Assembly (NCBI GenBank): GCA_017642885.1
Contig: JAEPOM010000006.1
Location: 1 to 64,000, forward strand
DNA length: 64,000 nucleotides
Direction of reading: 5' to 3'
Origin: Henriciella sp.
Lineage (GTDB): Bacteria > Pseudomonadota > Alphaproteobacteria > Caulobacterales > Hyphomonadaceae
The notes beneath the pieces are model-generated. The model was not told the DNA's origin. It ran no database searches and saw only the letters and a program-made list of their open reading frames with translations. Within the stretch, counting starts at the first letter, position 1; the number at the start of each line of letters is the position of its first letter. A program made the position numbers and the translations under genes. Shown in pieces: positions 33,882 to 42,944 of the stretch.

Positions 33882-34619
33882 ATGTTCAATCTGAGTGGAA
33901 AATCCGCCCTGGTAACCGGAGCGACGGGCGGGATCGGCGAAGCGATCGCACGCACGATGCACGCAGCGGGCGCAGAAGTGATCCTTTCGGGGCGCCGTGT
34001 TGAGAAATTGGAAGCCCTGGCAGCAGAACTTGGCGAGCGCACCCACATCGCTGCGTGCGACCTGTCAGATCCCGATCAAGCCGATGCATTGGTCGGGACT
34101 GCAATTGAGACAGCAGGCAAGCTGGATATCCTCGTTGCGAACGCTGGCGTGACGCGGGACAAACTCCTCATGCAAATGAAAGATGAGGATTTTCAAGACA
34201 TTATCCGAGTGAATCTGGAGAGTTACTTCCGTCTATGCCGCAAGGTTGTGCGTCCGATGATGAAAGCCCGAGGTGGGCGGATTATAGGAATTGCCTCCAT
34301 TGTTGGTGTAACCGGCAATCCAGGCCAATCGAATTATTGCGCTTCCAAAGCGGGCATGATCGGGTTCACGAAATCCCTGGCGCAGGAAGTCGCGAGCCGG
34401 GGTATTACGGCAAACACAATTGCCCCTGGATTTATCGAATCACCCATGACTGATGTGCTCCCAGACGCCCAAAAAGAGGCGCTTCTGGGCCAGATTCCAT
34501 CGGGTCGACTGGGGCAGGGCGGCGATATTGCAGCGGCAGCTGTATATCTTGCGTCCGACGAAGCTTCATATGTGACGGGGCAAACCCTACATGTGAACGG
34601 TGGAATGGCGATGATCTGA
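33882..34619 (+). CDS. fabG: 3-oxoacyl-ACP reductase
   Basis: A short-chain dehydrogenase of 245 residues reducing beta-ketoacyl-ACP with NADPH. The cofactor site is [12 protein letters not shown], with NAG in ILVANAG, and the catalytic triad is Ser139, Tyr152 and Lys156 (NYCASKAG). The C-terminal [14 protein letters not shown] is typical. The GGAG ribosome site lies nine bases before the ATG, and its place between fabD and acpP fixes the function. Confidence 0.97.
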   Translation: MFNLSGKSALVTGATGGIGEAIARTMHAAGAEVILSGRRVEKLEALAAELGERTHIAACDLSDPDQADALVGTAIETAGKLDILVANAGVTRDKLLMQMKDEDFQDIIRVNLESYFRLCRKVVRPMMKARGGRIIGIASIVGVTGNPGQSNYCASKAGMIGFTKSLAQEVASRGITANTIAPGFIESPMTDVLPDAQKEALLGQIPSGRLGQGGDIAAAAVYLASDEASYVTGQTLHVNGGMAMI

Positions 34620-34734
34620 TTTCAAAGCACTTTCCACAGTATGCAGGGCTTGGCGTTGTCGCAAAGTGTGTGCTAACCGCAACACCATGGCTCCTGCGAG
34701 GGCCTATCCAGCAGGCAGTATCAGAGAGGTATCC

Positions 34735-34971
34735 ATGTCTGACGTTCTTGAGCGTGTAAAAAAAATCGTTGTCGAAAATCTCGACGTAGAAGGTGACAAA
34801 GTTGTTGAGAGCGCAAGCTTCATTGACGACCTAGGCGCTGACTCACTTGACCTCGTTGAACTGGTCATGGCGTTTGAAGAAGAATTCAATATTGAGATCC
34901 CTGACGACGTTCAGGAAAACATCCGCACCGTTGGTGATGCGGTGTCTCACATCAACGCTCACATCGGTTAG
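34735..34971 (+). CDS. acpP: Acyl carrier protein
   Basis: The 78-residue acidic product carries growing acyl chains on a phosphopantetheine arm attached to Ser37 in GADSLDLVE. The start [10 protein letters not shown] at 34735 is chosen because AGAGAGG lies just upstream and the family starts here; the frame is open further left but does not fit. It is 115 bases after fabG, so it may also have its own promoter, as acpP often does to reach high expression, and ten bases before fabF. Confidence 0.97.
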   Translation: MSDVLERVKKIVVENLDVEGDKVVESASFIDDLGADSLDLVELVMAFEEEFNIEIPDDVQENIRTVGDAVSHINAHIG

Positions 34972-34981
34972 AGGCTGATAC

Positions 34982-36277
34982 ATGCGCCGCGTTGTCATTA
35001 CGGGTATTGGAATCATCTCGCCTCTCGCATCTAATCGCGAGGCGACATGGGAAAGACTAATTGCTGGAGAGTCCGGGGCCGGACCGATCGACGCGTTCGA
35101 TCCGGAAAATACGGCCTGTAAGATTGCTTTCCAGGTTCCATACAAGGATGGCCGCGGCGGTGGCTCTGAAGACGATCCTCACGCGTTCGACCCTGATACG
35201 GTCGCCAGCGCCAAGGAACGTCGCCGCATCGACGAGTTTATTCTGTACGCCATCGGCGCTGCGGAAGAAGCAGTAGAAGACTCAGGATGGGTTGCTGAAA
35301 CAGATGACCAGAAGGAACGGACAGGCGTTCTGATTGGCTCTGGTATTGGCGGTTTGCAGAGCATCTATGAATCGTCGATCAATCTATACGAGAATGGGCC
35401 GCGCAAAGTGAGCCCGTTCTTCATCCCATCCGCCTTGATTAATCTCGCCTCAGGCCAGGTCTCGATCAAGCATGGTTTCAAAGGCCCCAACCATTCGGTT
35501 GTGACGGCGTGCGCCACAGGTGCCCACGCCATCGGCGATTCGGCTCGACTGATTCAATATGGTGATGCCGACGTGATGGTTGCGGGTGGATCCGAAGCGG
35601 TGATTTGCGAACTGGCAATTGCTGGTTTCTGCTCCGCTAAAGCAATGTCCACACGTTTCAATGACGAACCTAAACGCGCCTCCCGGCCATATGACGAAGC
35701 TCGAGATGGCTTTGTCATGGGTGAGGGGGCCGCTATTCTCGTCCTGGAAGAGTATGAGCACGCGAAAGCGCGCGGCGCGAAAATCTACGCAGAAGTCGCA
35801 GGCTACGGTCTGACGGGCGATGCGCACCACATTACGGCGCCTGCTGAAGGCGCTGAGGGTGGCTATCGCGCAATGAAGATGGCCGCCGGCCACGCAGAGC
35901 GCAATCTCGGTGTGACGCTGGACCAGATTGATTATGTCAACGCGCACGGCACCTCTACGCCGCGTGGAGATGAAGGCGAAGTCGGCGCGGTTGAACGTTT
36001 ATTCGGCGATCACTCCAGAAACCTGTCCTTGTCCGCAACCAAGTCTGCCGTTGGGCACTTGCTCGGCGCGGCTGGCGCGATTGAGACGGCGTTTTGTGCG
36101 CTCGCCATTCGTGATCAGGTTATGCCGCCGACTTTGAATTTGGATAATCCAAGCGTTGAAACGCCCATCGATCTCATTCCGCACAAAGCGAAAAAGGGTA
36201 AGGTGCGCGCAGCGATGACGAATTCATTCGGCTTCGGCGGAACTAACGCATCTCTCATCCTTAAGCAGGTTGACTAG
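34982..36277 (+). CDS. fabF: 3-oxoacyl-ACP synthase II
   Basis: A condensing enzyme of 431 residues that elongates acyl-ACP with malonyl-ACP. The catalytic cysteine is in TACATGAHAIGD, with the two histidines in NAHGTSTPRGD and AVGHLLGAAGA and the lysine just before the second. The start MRRVVITGIGIISPL is typical. It follows acpP after ten bases. The length is somewhat above the E. coli protein because of the PYKDGRGGGSED loop region. Confidence 0.97.
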   Translation: MRRVVITGIGIISPLASNREATWERLIAGESGAGPIDAFDPENTACKIAFQVPYKDGRGGGSEDDPHAFDPDTVASAKERRRIDEFILYAIGAAEEAVEDSGWVAETDDQKERTGVLIGSGIGGLQSIYESSINLYENGPRKVSPFFIPSALINLASGQVSIKHGFKGPNHSVVTACATGAHAIGDSARLIQYGDADVMVAGGSEAVICELAIAGFCSAKAMSTRFNDEPKRASRPYDEARDGFVMGEGAAILVLEEYEHAKARGAKIYAEVAGYGLTGDAHHITAPAEGAEGGYRAMKMAAGHAERNLGVTLDQIDYVNAHGTSTPRGDEGEVGAVERLFGDHSRNLSLSATKSAVGHLLGAAGAIETAFCALAIRDQVMPPTLNLDNPSVETPIDLIPHKAKKGKVRAAMTNSFGFGGTNASLILKQVD

Positions 36278-36334
36278 ATCGGCGACTAACGCGACCAATT
36301 AAACGCTGGGGCCAGAACAGGACTTTGCGTCTGC

Positions 36335-37360
36335 ATGCGTTTTATAAAAGCTCTTTTTGCCTTCATGATCGTCGTCGCCATCATTGCGGGCGGCGCAGCA
36401 GCTTATGTTTGGTATTGGTTGCAGGGGGAGCTTGGCAAACCCGGACCAATGACGGCCGAATACGAATTCACAATTGAAGGTGGTGAAGCGTTCGCTAGCG
36501 TCGCGAACCGGCTCGAGGCGGAAGGCCTGATCGTAGACAAGCGTGTGTTGCGTCTAAAGGCGCGCCTGGACGATGTCGAAACCGACTTGAAGGCGGGGTC
36601 TTACATTGTGCCCGCGCGCGCCAGCGTCGCAGAAATCCTTGAACAATTCATCCAGGGCGACGTCATTGAATACCGCCTTACCATCCCCGAAGGCTTCACC
36701 ACGGCACAGATCCTGAGACGTGTCGAAGACGCTGATCACTTAACGGGTGATTTGCCGGAGCGCGAATTCGCTGAAGGGGTTTTGCTGCCGGATACCTATG
36801 CGTTCGGGGCCAACACGACGCGAACTCAATTCCTGGAACGGATGGAGACGGCGCAGCAAGCGCTGCTCGAAGAGCTGTGGCCAGCGCGCCAGGAAGGGCT
36901 TCCGATCAGCACACCAGAAGAGGCGGTCATTCTGGCCTCTGTCGTTGAAAAAGAAACCGCGTCAGCTGATGAGCGTCCGCTCGTGGCTGGATTGTTTGTT
37001 GGGCGTTTGAAAAAAGGCATGCGTCTCGAGAGTGATCCGACGATCATCTATGGCGTGTCGAAGGGCGAGCCACTGTATAACAGTCGAGGCCAACGTCGGA
37101 CGCTGTACCGCTCAGAGATTGATCGAAAGACTGACTGGAACACGTACCAAATCGACGGCTTGCCGAAGACGCCAATCTGCAATCCGGGACGCGATGCAAT
37201 TGCCGCTGTCCTGAACCCGCCTGAGACCAATTATGTGTTTTTCGTTGCGGATGGAAAAGGCGGGCATCTGTTTGCAGAAACTTATGCCGAACACCGAAAA
37301 AATGTTGCGGCTTACCGGGCTTATGAACGCGGTGAGATCTCGCGCGAACGGGAGAATTGA
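36335..37360 (+). CDS. mltG: Endolytic transglycosylase MltG
   Basis: MltG cuts nascent glycan strands and ends peptidoglycan polymerisation. The 341-residue product has a single N-terminal membrane anchor (about residues 5-25), a LysM-like region, and the YceG domain with the catalytic glutamate in LASVVEKETA. The GLPKTPICNPG stretch in the C-terminal part is also conserved. It is 57 bases after fabF and overlaps the yicC start by four bases, the usual fabF-mltG-yicC-gmk order of alphaproteobacteria. Confidence 0.95.
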   Translation: MRFIKALFAFMIVVAIIAGGAAAYVWYWLQGELGKPGPMTAEYEFTIEGGEAFASVANRLEAEGLIVDKRVLRLKARLDDVETDLKAGSYIVPARASVAEILEQFIQGDVIEYRLTIPEGFTTAQILRRVEDADHLTGDLPEREFAEGVLLPDTYAFGANTTRTQFLERMETAQQALLEELWPARQEGLPISTPEEAVILASVVEKETASADERPLVAGLFVGRLKKGMRLESDPTIIYGVSKGEPLYNSRGQRRTLYRSEIDRKTDWNTYQIDGLPKTPICNPGRDAIAAVLNPPETNYVFFVADGKGGHLFAETYAEHRKNVAAYRAYERGEISREREN

Positions 37361-38241
37361 TGGGTATTTCCGGGATGACTGGCTTCGCTCGCGTAAGTGA
37401 GGAAGCCGAATGGGGCAGTTGGAGTTGGGAAGCACGCAGCGTTAATGGCAAAGGCCTCGACGTGCGGGTAAACTCACCCTCGGGCCTGGAAGAGGTCGAT
37501 CAGGCCGTTCGAAAGGCAATTAACGCGACCTTCAAGCGCGGAAGCTTGCAGATTGGGCTGAGAATTGAACTATCAGGAGCCGAAAATGTCAGCATCAATG
37601 AAGACGTCCTAGCGACTTTGCTAGGCGCGTACGAGCGGGCAGAGGGCGCTCTGGCGACGGGCTCTGCGCTGGCCACTTTGATGGGAATACGCGGTGTAGT
37701 TGAAGCTGAGACCCTCTCCATGCGCGATTTGAAGGACGTTGACGGTGCTATCCCAGCGCTAATCGAGACCGGGAAATCTGCGATTAGGACCCTGCATGAG
37801 CGCCGGTCGCAAGAAGGCGGTGAGCTGAGGACTTTGTTTGTCGGACAATTGTCTGAGATGGCAACGCTCGTTCAGCAAGCCCTTCAATACGCGGATGCAC
37901 AGAAATCTGCGCTTGCAGAAAAGTATCGCGCGCGTATCGCTGAGTTTGATACAGAGGGGGCGGTCTCGGACGAACGTTTGGCAACGGAAGTGGCCGTGAT
38001 AGCGGCGAAAGCGGACGTCACGGAAGAGCTGGATCGGCTTCAGGCGCATATTGCACGCGGACAATCCTTGATTGAGAGCGACGGCTCGGTTGGCCGCGAT
38101 CTAGGGTTTCTTGCGCAAGAGCTTAATCGCGAAGCCAATACGCTGTGTTCAAAATCTGCATCCCTCGATTTGACGAATGCCGGACTCGCGCTCAAAAGCG
38201 TGATTGACCAATTCAAGGAGCAAGCCGCGAATGTCGAATAG
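37357..38241 (+). CDS. yicC: YicC/YloC family endoribonuclease
   Basis: The 294-residue product opens MGISGMTGFARVSEEAEWGSWSWEARSVNGKGLD, the well-conserved YicC start, and ends with GFLAQELNREANTLCSKSA, the family C-terminal signature. YicC proteins are RNA endonucleases acting in small-RNA and mRNA turnover. It overlaps mltG by four bases and gmk by eleven, so the three are translationally coupled. Confidence 0.95.
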   Translation: MMGISGMTGFARVSEEAEWGSWSWEARSVNGKGLDVRVNSPSGLEEVDQAVRKAINATFKRGSLQIGLRIELSGAENVSINEDVLATLLGAYERAEGALATGSALATLMGIRGVVEAETLSMRDLKDVDGAIPALIETGKSAIRTLHERRSQEGGELRTLFVGQLSEMATLVQQALQYADAQKSALAEKYRARIAEFDTEGAVSDERLATEVAVIAAKADVTEELDRLQAHIARGQSLIESDGSVGRDLGFLAQELNREANTLCSKSASLDLTNAGLALKSVIDQFKEQAANVE

Positions 38242-38875
38242 TGCCGATCCTGAACCGCGCCGGGGGTTAATGCTGGTCATTTCCAGCCCATCAGGCGCCG
38301 GTAAAACGACGCTTGCGCGCATGCTGATGAAAGAGTTCGAGGACGTCGTGTTGTCGGTTTCAGCTACGACCCGCGAAGCGCGTCCGAACGAAACGAACGG
38401 GGTAGATTATCACTTCCGGAAAGAGGAAGACTTCCGTCGCATGATTGCAGGGCGAGAGTTCCTCGAATGGGCCAAGGTTTTCGATCGGTATTACGGGACC
38501 CCGCGCGCAGACACCGTTGCGCAATTGGAAGCCGGCAATGACGTTTTGTTTGATGTCGATTGGCAGGGAGCGGATGCCCTACACGACCAGATGCCGAATG
38601 ATTGCGTTTCTGTGTTCGTCTTGCCACCGAGTATCGAGGCACTCGAAGAACGCCTCGCTGCGCGCGAAGGCTCGACTCCGGACATGGTCGCGCGGCGCAT
38701 GCGCGATGCCCAGGCCGAGATCCTGCACTGGCGGCGCTATGACTATTGTATCGTCAATGATGATCTTGAAGAGGCGTATGGCAAACTACGTCGGATCCTT
38801 CTTGTGGAACGAACTAAGCGCCTTCGCGAACACAAATTGGAAGATCATGTTCGTCGCCTTCTCGGCGAACTTTAG
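38231..38875 (+). CDS. gmk: Guanylate kinase
   Basis: Gmk phosphorylates GMP to GDP. The 214-residue product has the P-loop SSPSGAGKTTLAR at about residue 18 and the GMP-binding region SATTREARPNETNGVDYHF. The start at 38231 (MSNSADPEPRRG) is chosen because it gives the normal N-terminus and overlaps the yicC stop. The stop overlaps the convergent aldose epimerase stop by four bases. Confidence 0.96.
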   Translation: MSNSADPEPRRGLMLVISSPSGAGKTTLARMLMKEFEDVVLSVSATTREARPNETNGVDYHFRKEEDFRRMIAGREFLEWAKVFDRYYGTPRADTVAQLEAGNDVLFDVDWQGADALHDQMPNDCVSVFVLPPSIEALEERLAAREGSTPDMVARRMRDAQAEILHWRRYDYCIVNDDLEEAYGKLRRILLVERTKRLREHKLEDHVRRLLGEL

Positions 38876-39735
38876 TGGATCACCGTCAGCTTGATCTTAC
38901 CCGATAGCGTTTCACCGGGCGCCAGCCATTTCAGGCCGGTAACGTCTTCTGAGAGATCGCTATTCACGGCATTTGGTGCATGCGAAATCGGTTCTGCACA
39001 GAAATAGTTTTCTCCAGGTGGAACAAAGATCGTAGCATGCTCGAAAACTGGGTCTGACTTGATAGAGACGCCGTGTGTCGGCCAGTTGATTTCAATCGTA
39101 CCCGCCTCGACGGAATAAGCCGTGTCCAGGATCATATCATCCACGATCCGCGCGCGCGAAAGATCATCGGTGATCTTTACCGGCGCCGGCGAGTTGGTAC
39201 CGCTTTCTGCGTCGACGCTCCAGACATGCGTTGTCGGAACGATCAACGTAGCGCCTTCGCGTGAGAAATAGGGGTGCCAGCCAAGTCCAGCGGGCATCGG
39301 TGTATCACTCAGGTTTTTGACCGAAAGCTCAACGCTCAGTCGATTGTCGTACAGCTGGAAATCCTGGCGGGCATTGTAGCTCCACGGCCAGGCATCCGCC
39401 GCATGGTAATAGGACAATGAGGCGCGGGTTTTGGATTGCGATTCAACCTTCCAGACATCCTGCCAGCCATGCCCATGGATGGCGTGAGGCTCAGGTGGAA
39501 GGTTGGCGTGTAGATGAATTTCGCGCTCACTATTGTGGAAACAAGCATCATGAATGCGCCCGACAAAGGGCACCATGGTAAATGCAGCGTATTTGAGCGG
39601 ATCAAAGGCAGGACCAACGCGCTCCGGCGCTGGTCGCAAGACATCGAGATCTCTGTGTTTGAGTTTGCTGACGGCTCCACCCGCGCACGGGTCCAACTCC
39701 AACAGCATATCGCCCTTAACCAGCGTCACCCGCAT
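38872..39735 (-). CDS. Aldose 1-epimerase family protein
   Basis: The 287-residue product is a galactose-mutarotase-fold protein. HAIHGHGWQDVW carries the catalytic histidine region, GLGWHPYFSREG the second histidine, and FCAEPISHAPNAVN the glutamate that acts as base. It probably interconverts sugar anomers. The start at 39735 is chosen for the GGGGAGG ribosome site seven bases upstream; it overlaps the rsmA 3' end by 20 bases. It ends the lptD-surA-pdxA-rsmA minus-strand operon. Confidence 0.88.
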   Translation of the reverse strand: MRVTLVKGDMLLELDPCAGGAVSKLKHRDLDVLRPAPERVGPAFDPLKYAAFTMVPFVGRIHDACFHNSEREIHLHANLPPEPHAIHGHGWQDVWKVESQSKTRASLSYYHAADAWPWSYNARQDFQLYDNRLSVELSVKNLSDTPMPAGLGWHPYFSREGATLIVPTTHVWSVDAESGTNSPAPVKITDDLSRARIVDDMILDTAYSVEAGTIEINWPTHGVSIKSDPVFEHATIFVPPGENYFCAEPISHAPNAVNSDLSEDVTGLKWLAPGETLSGKIKLTVIH

Positions 39736-40570
39736 GTGTCGCCTCCCCAAACTTATCGGCAAGCGCTCGAAAATCCGATTGAGACAGAGTTTCTGCTCTA
39801 GCCGTAGGATCTATGTTGCAGGATTCGAGCCAATGGACAGTGTCGAGCTTTACCGTTTTAGCTAGCGATCTCAACGAGGCCCGCATCATTTTTCGGCGCT
39901 GACCGAAGGCCGCGGTGGTGATCTTTTCCAGGGAAGCCAGATCTCCATAGCGTGCGTCAGGATGGAGCGGCCGGAACACAGCGACCGCAGAATCGACTTT
40001 TGGCGGTGGATTGAATGCGCCGGGGGGCAGGGTAAAAGCGATATGGGCTTCACAGACAGCCGCTGTGAGCACAGCGAGACGGCCGTAGTGACGCTCGCCG
40101 GGAGACGCGCACACACGCTCTGCGACCTCCTTCTGGAACATCAACGCCATTTCCCCTCGCCAGCGTCCAGCCTTTAGCCAGTTGACCAGTAGCGGCGTAC
40201 CGACATTGTATGGGAGGTTTGCGATGATCATCGCGGGGGATGACGATGCGGTGACGGTTGGGAGGTTCTCCCACGCCACTTTCCGTGCATCCATCTCGAT
40301 GATGCTGAGCCGATCATCTTTGGCCTCAGGCCACATACGTAGCCCGTCTGCAAATCGTGCATCCGCTTCAACGCAGGTTAAAGACCGCGCTCCGGCATCC
40401 AGGATTGCTCGCGTGAGGCCGCCTGGGCCGGGGCCAACTTCAATAACCGTTCTACCCTCGACCGGACCAGCTGCGAGCGCCGTTCGACGCAAGATGTCGG
40501 GATCGAAGAGAAAGTGCTGCCCCAGGGCTTTGCGGGCCCGGGCTTGCGTCAATTCCGGGCGATCATCCAT
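39716..40570 (-). CDS. rsmA: 16S rRNA (adenine1518/1519-N6) dimethyltransferase
   Basis: RsmA (KsgA) dimethylates two adenosines near the 3' end of 16S rRNA during ribosome maturation. The product of about 284 residues has KALGQHFLFDPDILRR at the start, the SAM motif VIEVGPGPGGLTRAIL and the catalytic NLPYNVGTPLL. The start in ATGGATGA overlaps the pdxA stop; an ATG three codons earlier is possible. The order surA-pdxA-rsmA behind lptD matches the E. coli lptD-surA-pdxA-rsmA operon. Confidence 0.96.
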   Translation of the reverse strand: MDDRPELTQARARKALGQHFLFDPDILRRTALAAGPVEGRTVIEVGPGPGGLTRAILDAGARSLTCVEADARFADGLRMWPEAKDDRLSIIEMDARKVAWENLPTVTASSSPAMIIANLPYNVGTPLLVNWLKAGRWRGEMALMFQKEVAERVCASPGERHYGRLAVLTAAVCEAHIAFTLPPGAFNPPPKVDSAVAVFRPLHPDARYGDLASLEKITTAAFGQRRKMMRASLRSLAKTVKLDTVHWLESCNIDPTARAETLSQSDFRALADKFGEATHAGDAG

Positions 40571-41576
40571 TATAGGCATCCCGGTTCGATATCATTTTGT
40601 GGGCAAGATTGATCGCGGCGACAAGACTATCTGGTCTGGCGGCGCCGGCGCGGGCGGCATCATAGGCCGTGCCGTGATCTGGACTGGTTCGGATGATAGG
40701 TAGGCCCAATGTTGTGTTGACCCCGCCCCACATATCGAGCGTCTTTACCGGGATAAGTCCCTGATCATGGGTCATGGCGATGACGGCATCGAAATGACCG
40801 CTAAGGGCCTCATGAAACACGGTATCAGCGGAGCGGGCGTCCGACACATCGACCCCTTCCGTTCTCAAATGCGCCGCGGTCGGATTGATGAGATCAATCT
40901 CCTCAGTGCCAATTGTGCCGTTTTCTCCGGCATGCGGATTGAGACCGGTAAAGGCGATGCGAGGCGCTTTAACACCGAAATCTCTTCGCAAAGCTGTGTC
41001 TGTGATCTTGGCGATTTGCATCAGACTTGACGGCGTCAAATGCTTGGACACCTCCAGTAGAGGTACGTGGATCGTCGCAAGCGAAACCCGCAAACCGCCA
41101 CCGACAAGCATCATGACGGGACGGATCGTGTGGTTTGTATTCGCGCTGCAGAGGTCCGCGATAAATTCGGTGTGCCCAGGATGAGAAAACCCGGCCGAAT
41201 ACAACACTGCTTTCGATATCGGGTTTGTCACCATGCCCGCGGCCTCGCCGGTCAGGCAAAGCGCGGTCGCGCGTTGAATTGCGTCAATTGTCGTGGAGGC
41301 ACCCGCCGATGACGGTCGGCCCAGCTCGATTTGCTCGAACTCATCTATCTCAAGCGGAAGAACCGGAAGGGCAATCGGAAAAACACTTTCCGTTTCAGCG
41401 ATCTCAGTGATTGTGCAAACAGGAATGTCAGATTGATAGAGCCGTGGATCACCGATCACGCAAAACGGGTTGCCGCCCGAAACTGAGGCTGCTTGCCATG
41501 CTTTGATCGTGATTTGCGGGCCGCATCCTGCCGGATCTCCCATCGTCACCGCGAGAGGCTTATGCGTTTGCGTCAA
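40563..41576 (-). CDS. pdxA: 4-hydroxythreonine-4-phosphate dehydrogenase
   Basis: PdxA oxidises 4-phosphohydroxy-L-threonine in vitamin B6 synthesis. The 337-residue product begins LAVTMGDPAGCGPQITIKAW, typical of PdxA, and holds the metal histidines in FSHPGHTEF, AMTHDQGLIPVK and RTSPDHGTAYD. It overlaps rsmA by eight bases and follows the surA-like gene after five. Confidence 0.96.
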   Translation of the reverse strand: MTQTHKPLAVTMGDPAGCGPQITIKAWQAASVSGGNPFCVIGDPRLYQSDIPVCTITEIAETESVFPIALPVLPLEIDEFEQIELGRPSSAGASTTIDAIQRATALCLTGEAAGMVTNPISKAVLYSAGFSHPGHTEFIADLCSANTNHTIRPVMMLVGGGLRVSLATIHVPLLEVSKHLTPSSLMQIAKITDTALRRDFGVKAPRIAFTGLNPHAGENGTIGTEEIDLINPTAAHLRTEGVDVSDARSADTVFHEALSGHFDAVIAMTHDQGLIPVKTLDMWGGVNTTLGLPIIRTSPDHGTAYDAARAGAARPDSLVAAINLAHKMISNRDAYNG

Positions 41577-41581
41577 CTTGG

Positions 41582-42832
41582 TTACTGGCGGCGAATGATC
41601 GTCGCTTCTCGACGAAGATTTCGCAGGCTGCGCTCGGAGATCATGCCGAGTTGTTCGCTATACAAGCGATCTTCGATTTGATCGGCGCTCGGGGCTGCTT
41701 CAACATCGTCGCGTCGATCGCAAACATACATAACGGCGAGTGTTCCCGATTGAGCGAATATATCAGTCGCTTCGCCAATCGTGGTGGAAGTCACCATAGC
41801 TTGAGCTTCTGGGCCAAGATCTTCTACGTTGAGATCATTTAGCGCCACTGCGCGCAAATTTTCGTCTTCGTCCGCAACAGTTTCGACCGATGCGCATCCA
41901 TCAATCCGATCAACTGCAGCCCTTAATTCGACGTCGCTTCCATTGTTTACCGTCAGTCGTTTCACATCGACAAGCGTCGTAGCTTCAGATGGGTCTCGCT
42001 TGCTGCGGACACTCATGAGGTAAATACCATCATCAACGGTGACCGGCGCGGTCAAACCGGGACCGGCGATGTTTTGAAGGACGGTTCTGCGTTCATCCTC
42101 AAAATTGTCGAGAACGACCCAGCCCATATCCCCGCCTGTGGCGGCGGTTGGCGCGGAAGAGAACCGTTGTGCGGCGACCTCAAATGGGGCACCGGCGCGC
42201 AATTGTTCTAGGATAGAGTTTGCTGCGGTCAGGGCCTGAGACTTGTCTTCCGGAGTGGGTGCGAACAGAAAAATTTCCGACACGAGAAACTGTTCTTTCT
42301 TCGCATCAGCTTGGAGGCGTTTGAGCTGTTCCTGAATCTGATTGTCTGAAATCCGGATTCGAGAGCCGTACAGACCGCTCATGATACGGCGCCAGGCAAT
42401 ATCGGCGCGCGTCTGATCTTCCAGGCTGGTAGGATTAACTCCAGACTGCAGGAGACTCGTAAGTAGCGAATCTCGCGTCAGGCCGGACTGCTGAGCGAGC
42501 CGATCAATCGAGTTGGCGATGTCATTGTCAGACACTTCGACTTCGTACTCTGCGGCTTCTTGTAGTTGCAGCTTTTCGTCGATTAGCTGTTCGAGCGCCT
42601 GCGCTGTAATTTGCTGCACTTGTTCCTGCGTCGGTTGTTGGCCTCCAAGACTAAGCAAAAGCAACCGGGCCCGCTGACGAACGTCAGTAAACGAAATGGG
42701 ATCGTCATTAACAACGGCGATGATGCCTTCAATCTGAAGGGCTTCAGGGGCCGCTGGCGCAGCGTCCTGCGCTTGAACCTGACAGGCTCCCGCAAATGCC
42801 ATCATGGTCGCCAATGCAATTGACCGTATCAT
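41582..42832 (-). CDS. SurA-like periplasmic peptidyl-prolyl isomerase
   Basis: The 416-residue product has a signal peptide (cleavage after about residue 21, MMAFAGACQVQAQ), a SurA N-terminal chaperone domain (IIAVVNDDPISFTDVRQRARL at about 37-57), and one parvulin/PpiC domain (QFLVSEIFLFAPTPED through DMGWVVLDNF). E. coli SurA has two parvulin domains; here the second is not obvious, as the C-terminal part looks divergent. It would assist outer-membrane protein folding, including LptD upstream. GGAGATAGAG lies before the start. Confidence 0.9.
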   Translation of the reverse strand: MIRSIALATMMAFAGACQVQAQDAAPAAPEALQIEGIIAVVNDDPISFTDVRQRARLLLLSLGGQQPTQEQVQQITAQALEQLIDEKLQLQEAAEYEVEVSDNDIANSIDRLAQQSGLTRDSLLTSLLQSGVNPTSLEDQTRADIAWRRIMSGLYGSRIRISDNQIQEQLKRLQADAKKEQFLVSEIFLFAPTPEDKSQALTAANSILEQLRAGAPFEVAAQRFSSAPTAATGGDMGWVVLDNFEDERRTVLQNIAGPGLTAPVTVDDGIYLMSVRSKRDPSEATTLVDVKRLTVNNGSDVELRAAVDRIDGCASVETVADEDENLRAVALNDLNVEDLGPEAQAMVTSTTIGEATDIFAQSGTLAVMYVCDRRDDVEAAPSADQIEDRLYSEQLGMISERSLRNLRREATIIRRQ

Positions 42833-42944
42833 ACTCTATCTCCTGCGGCAGGTTGCATGCCACGTTTTAACAAGGCGGAACATAACGCTTGCTGAACAAT
42901 GCGCAACGCACATGGCTGCAATGTGTCGATCCTGCGATCAGCGC

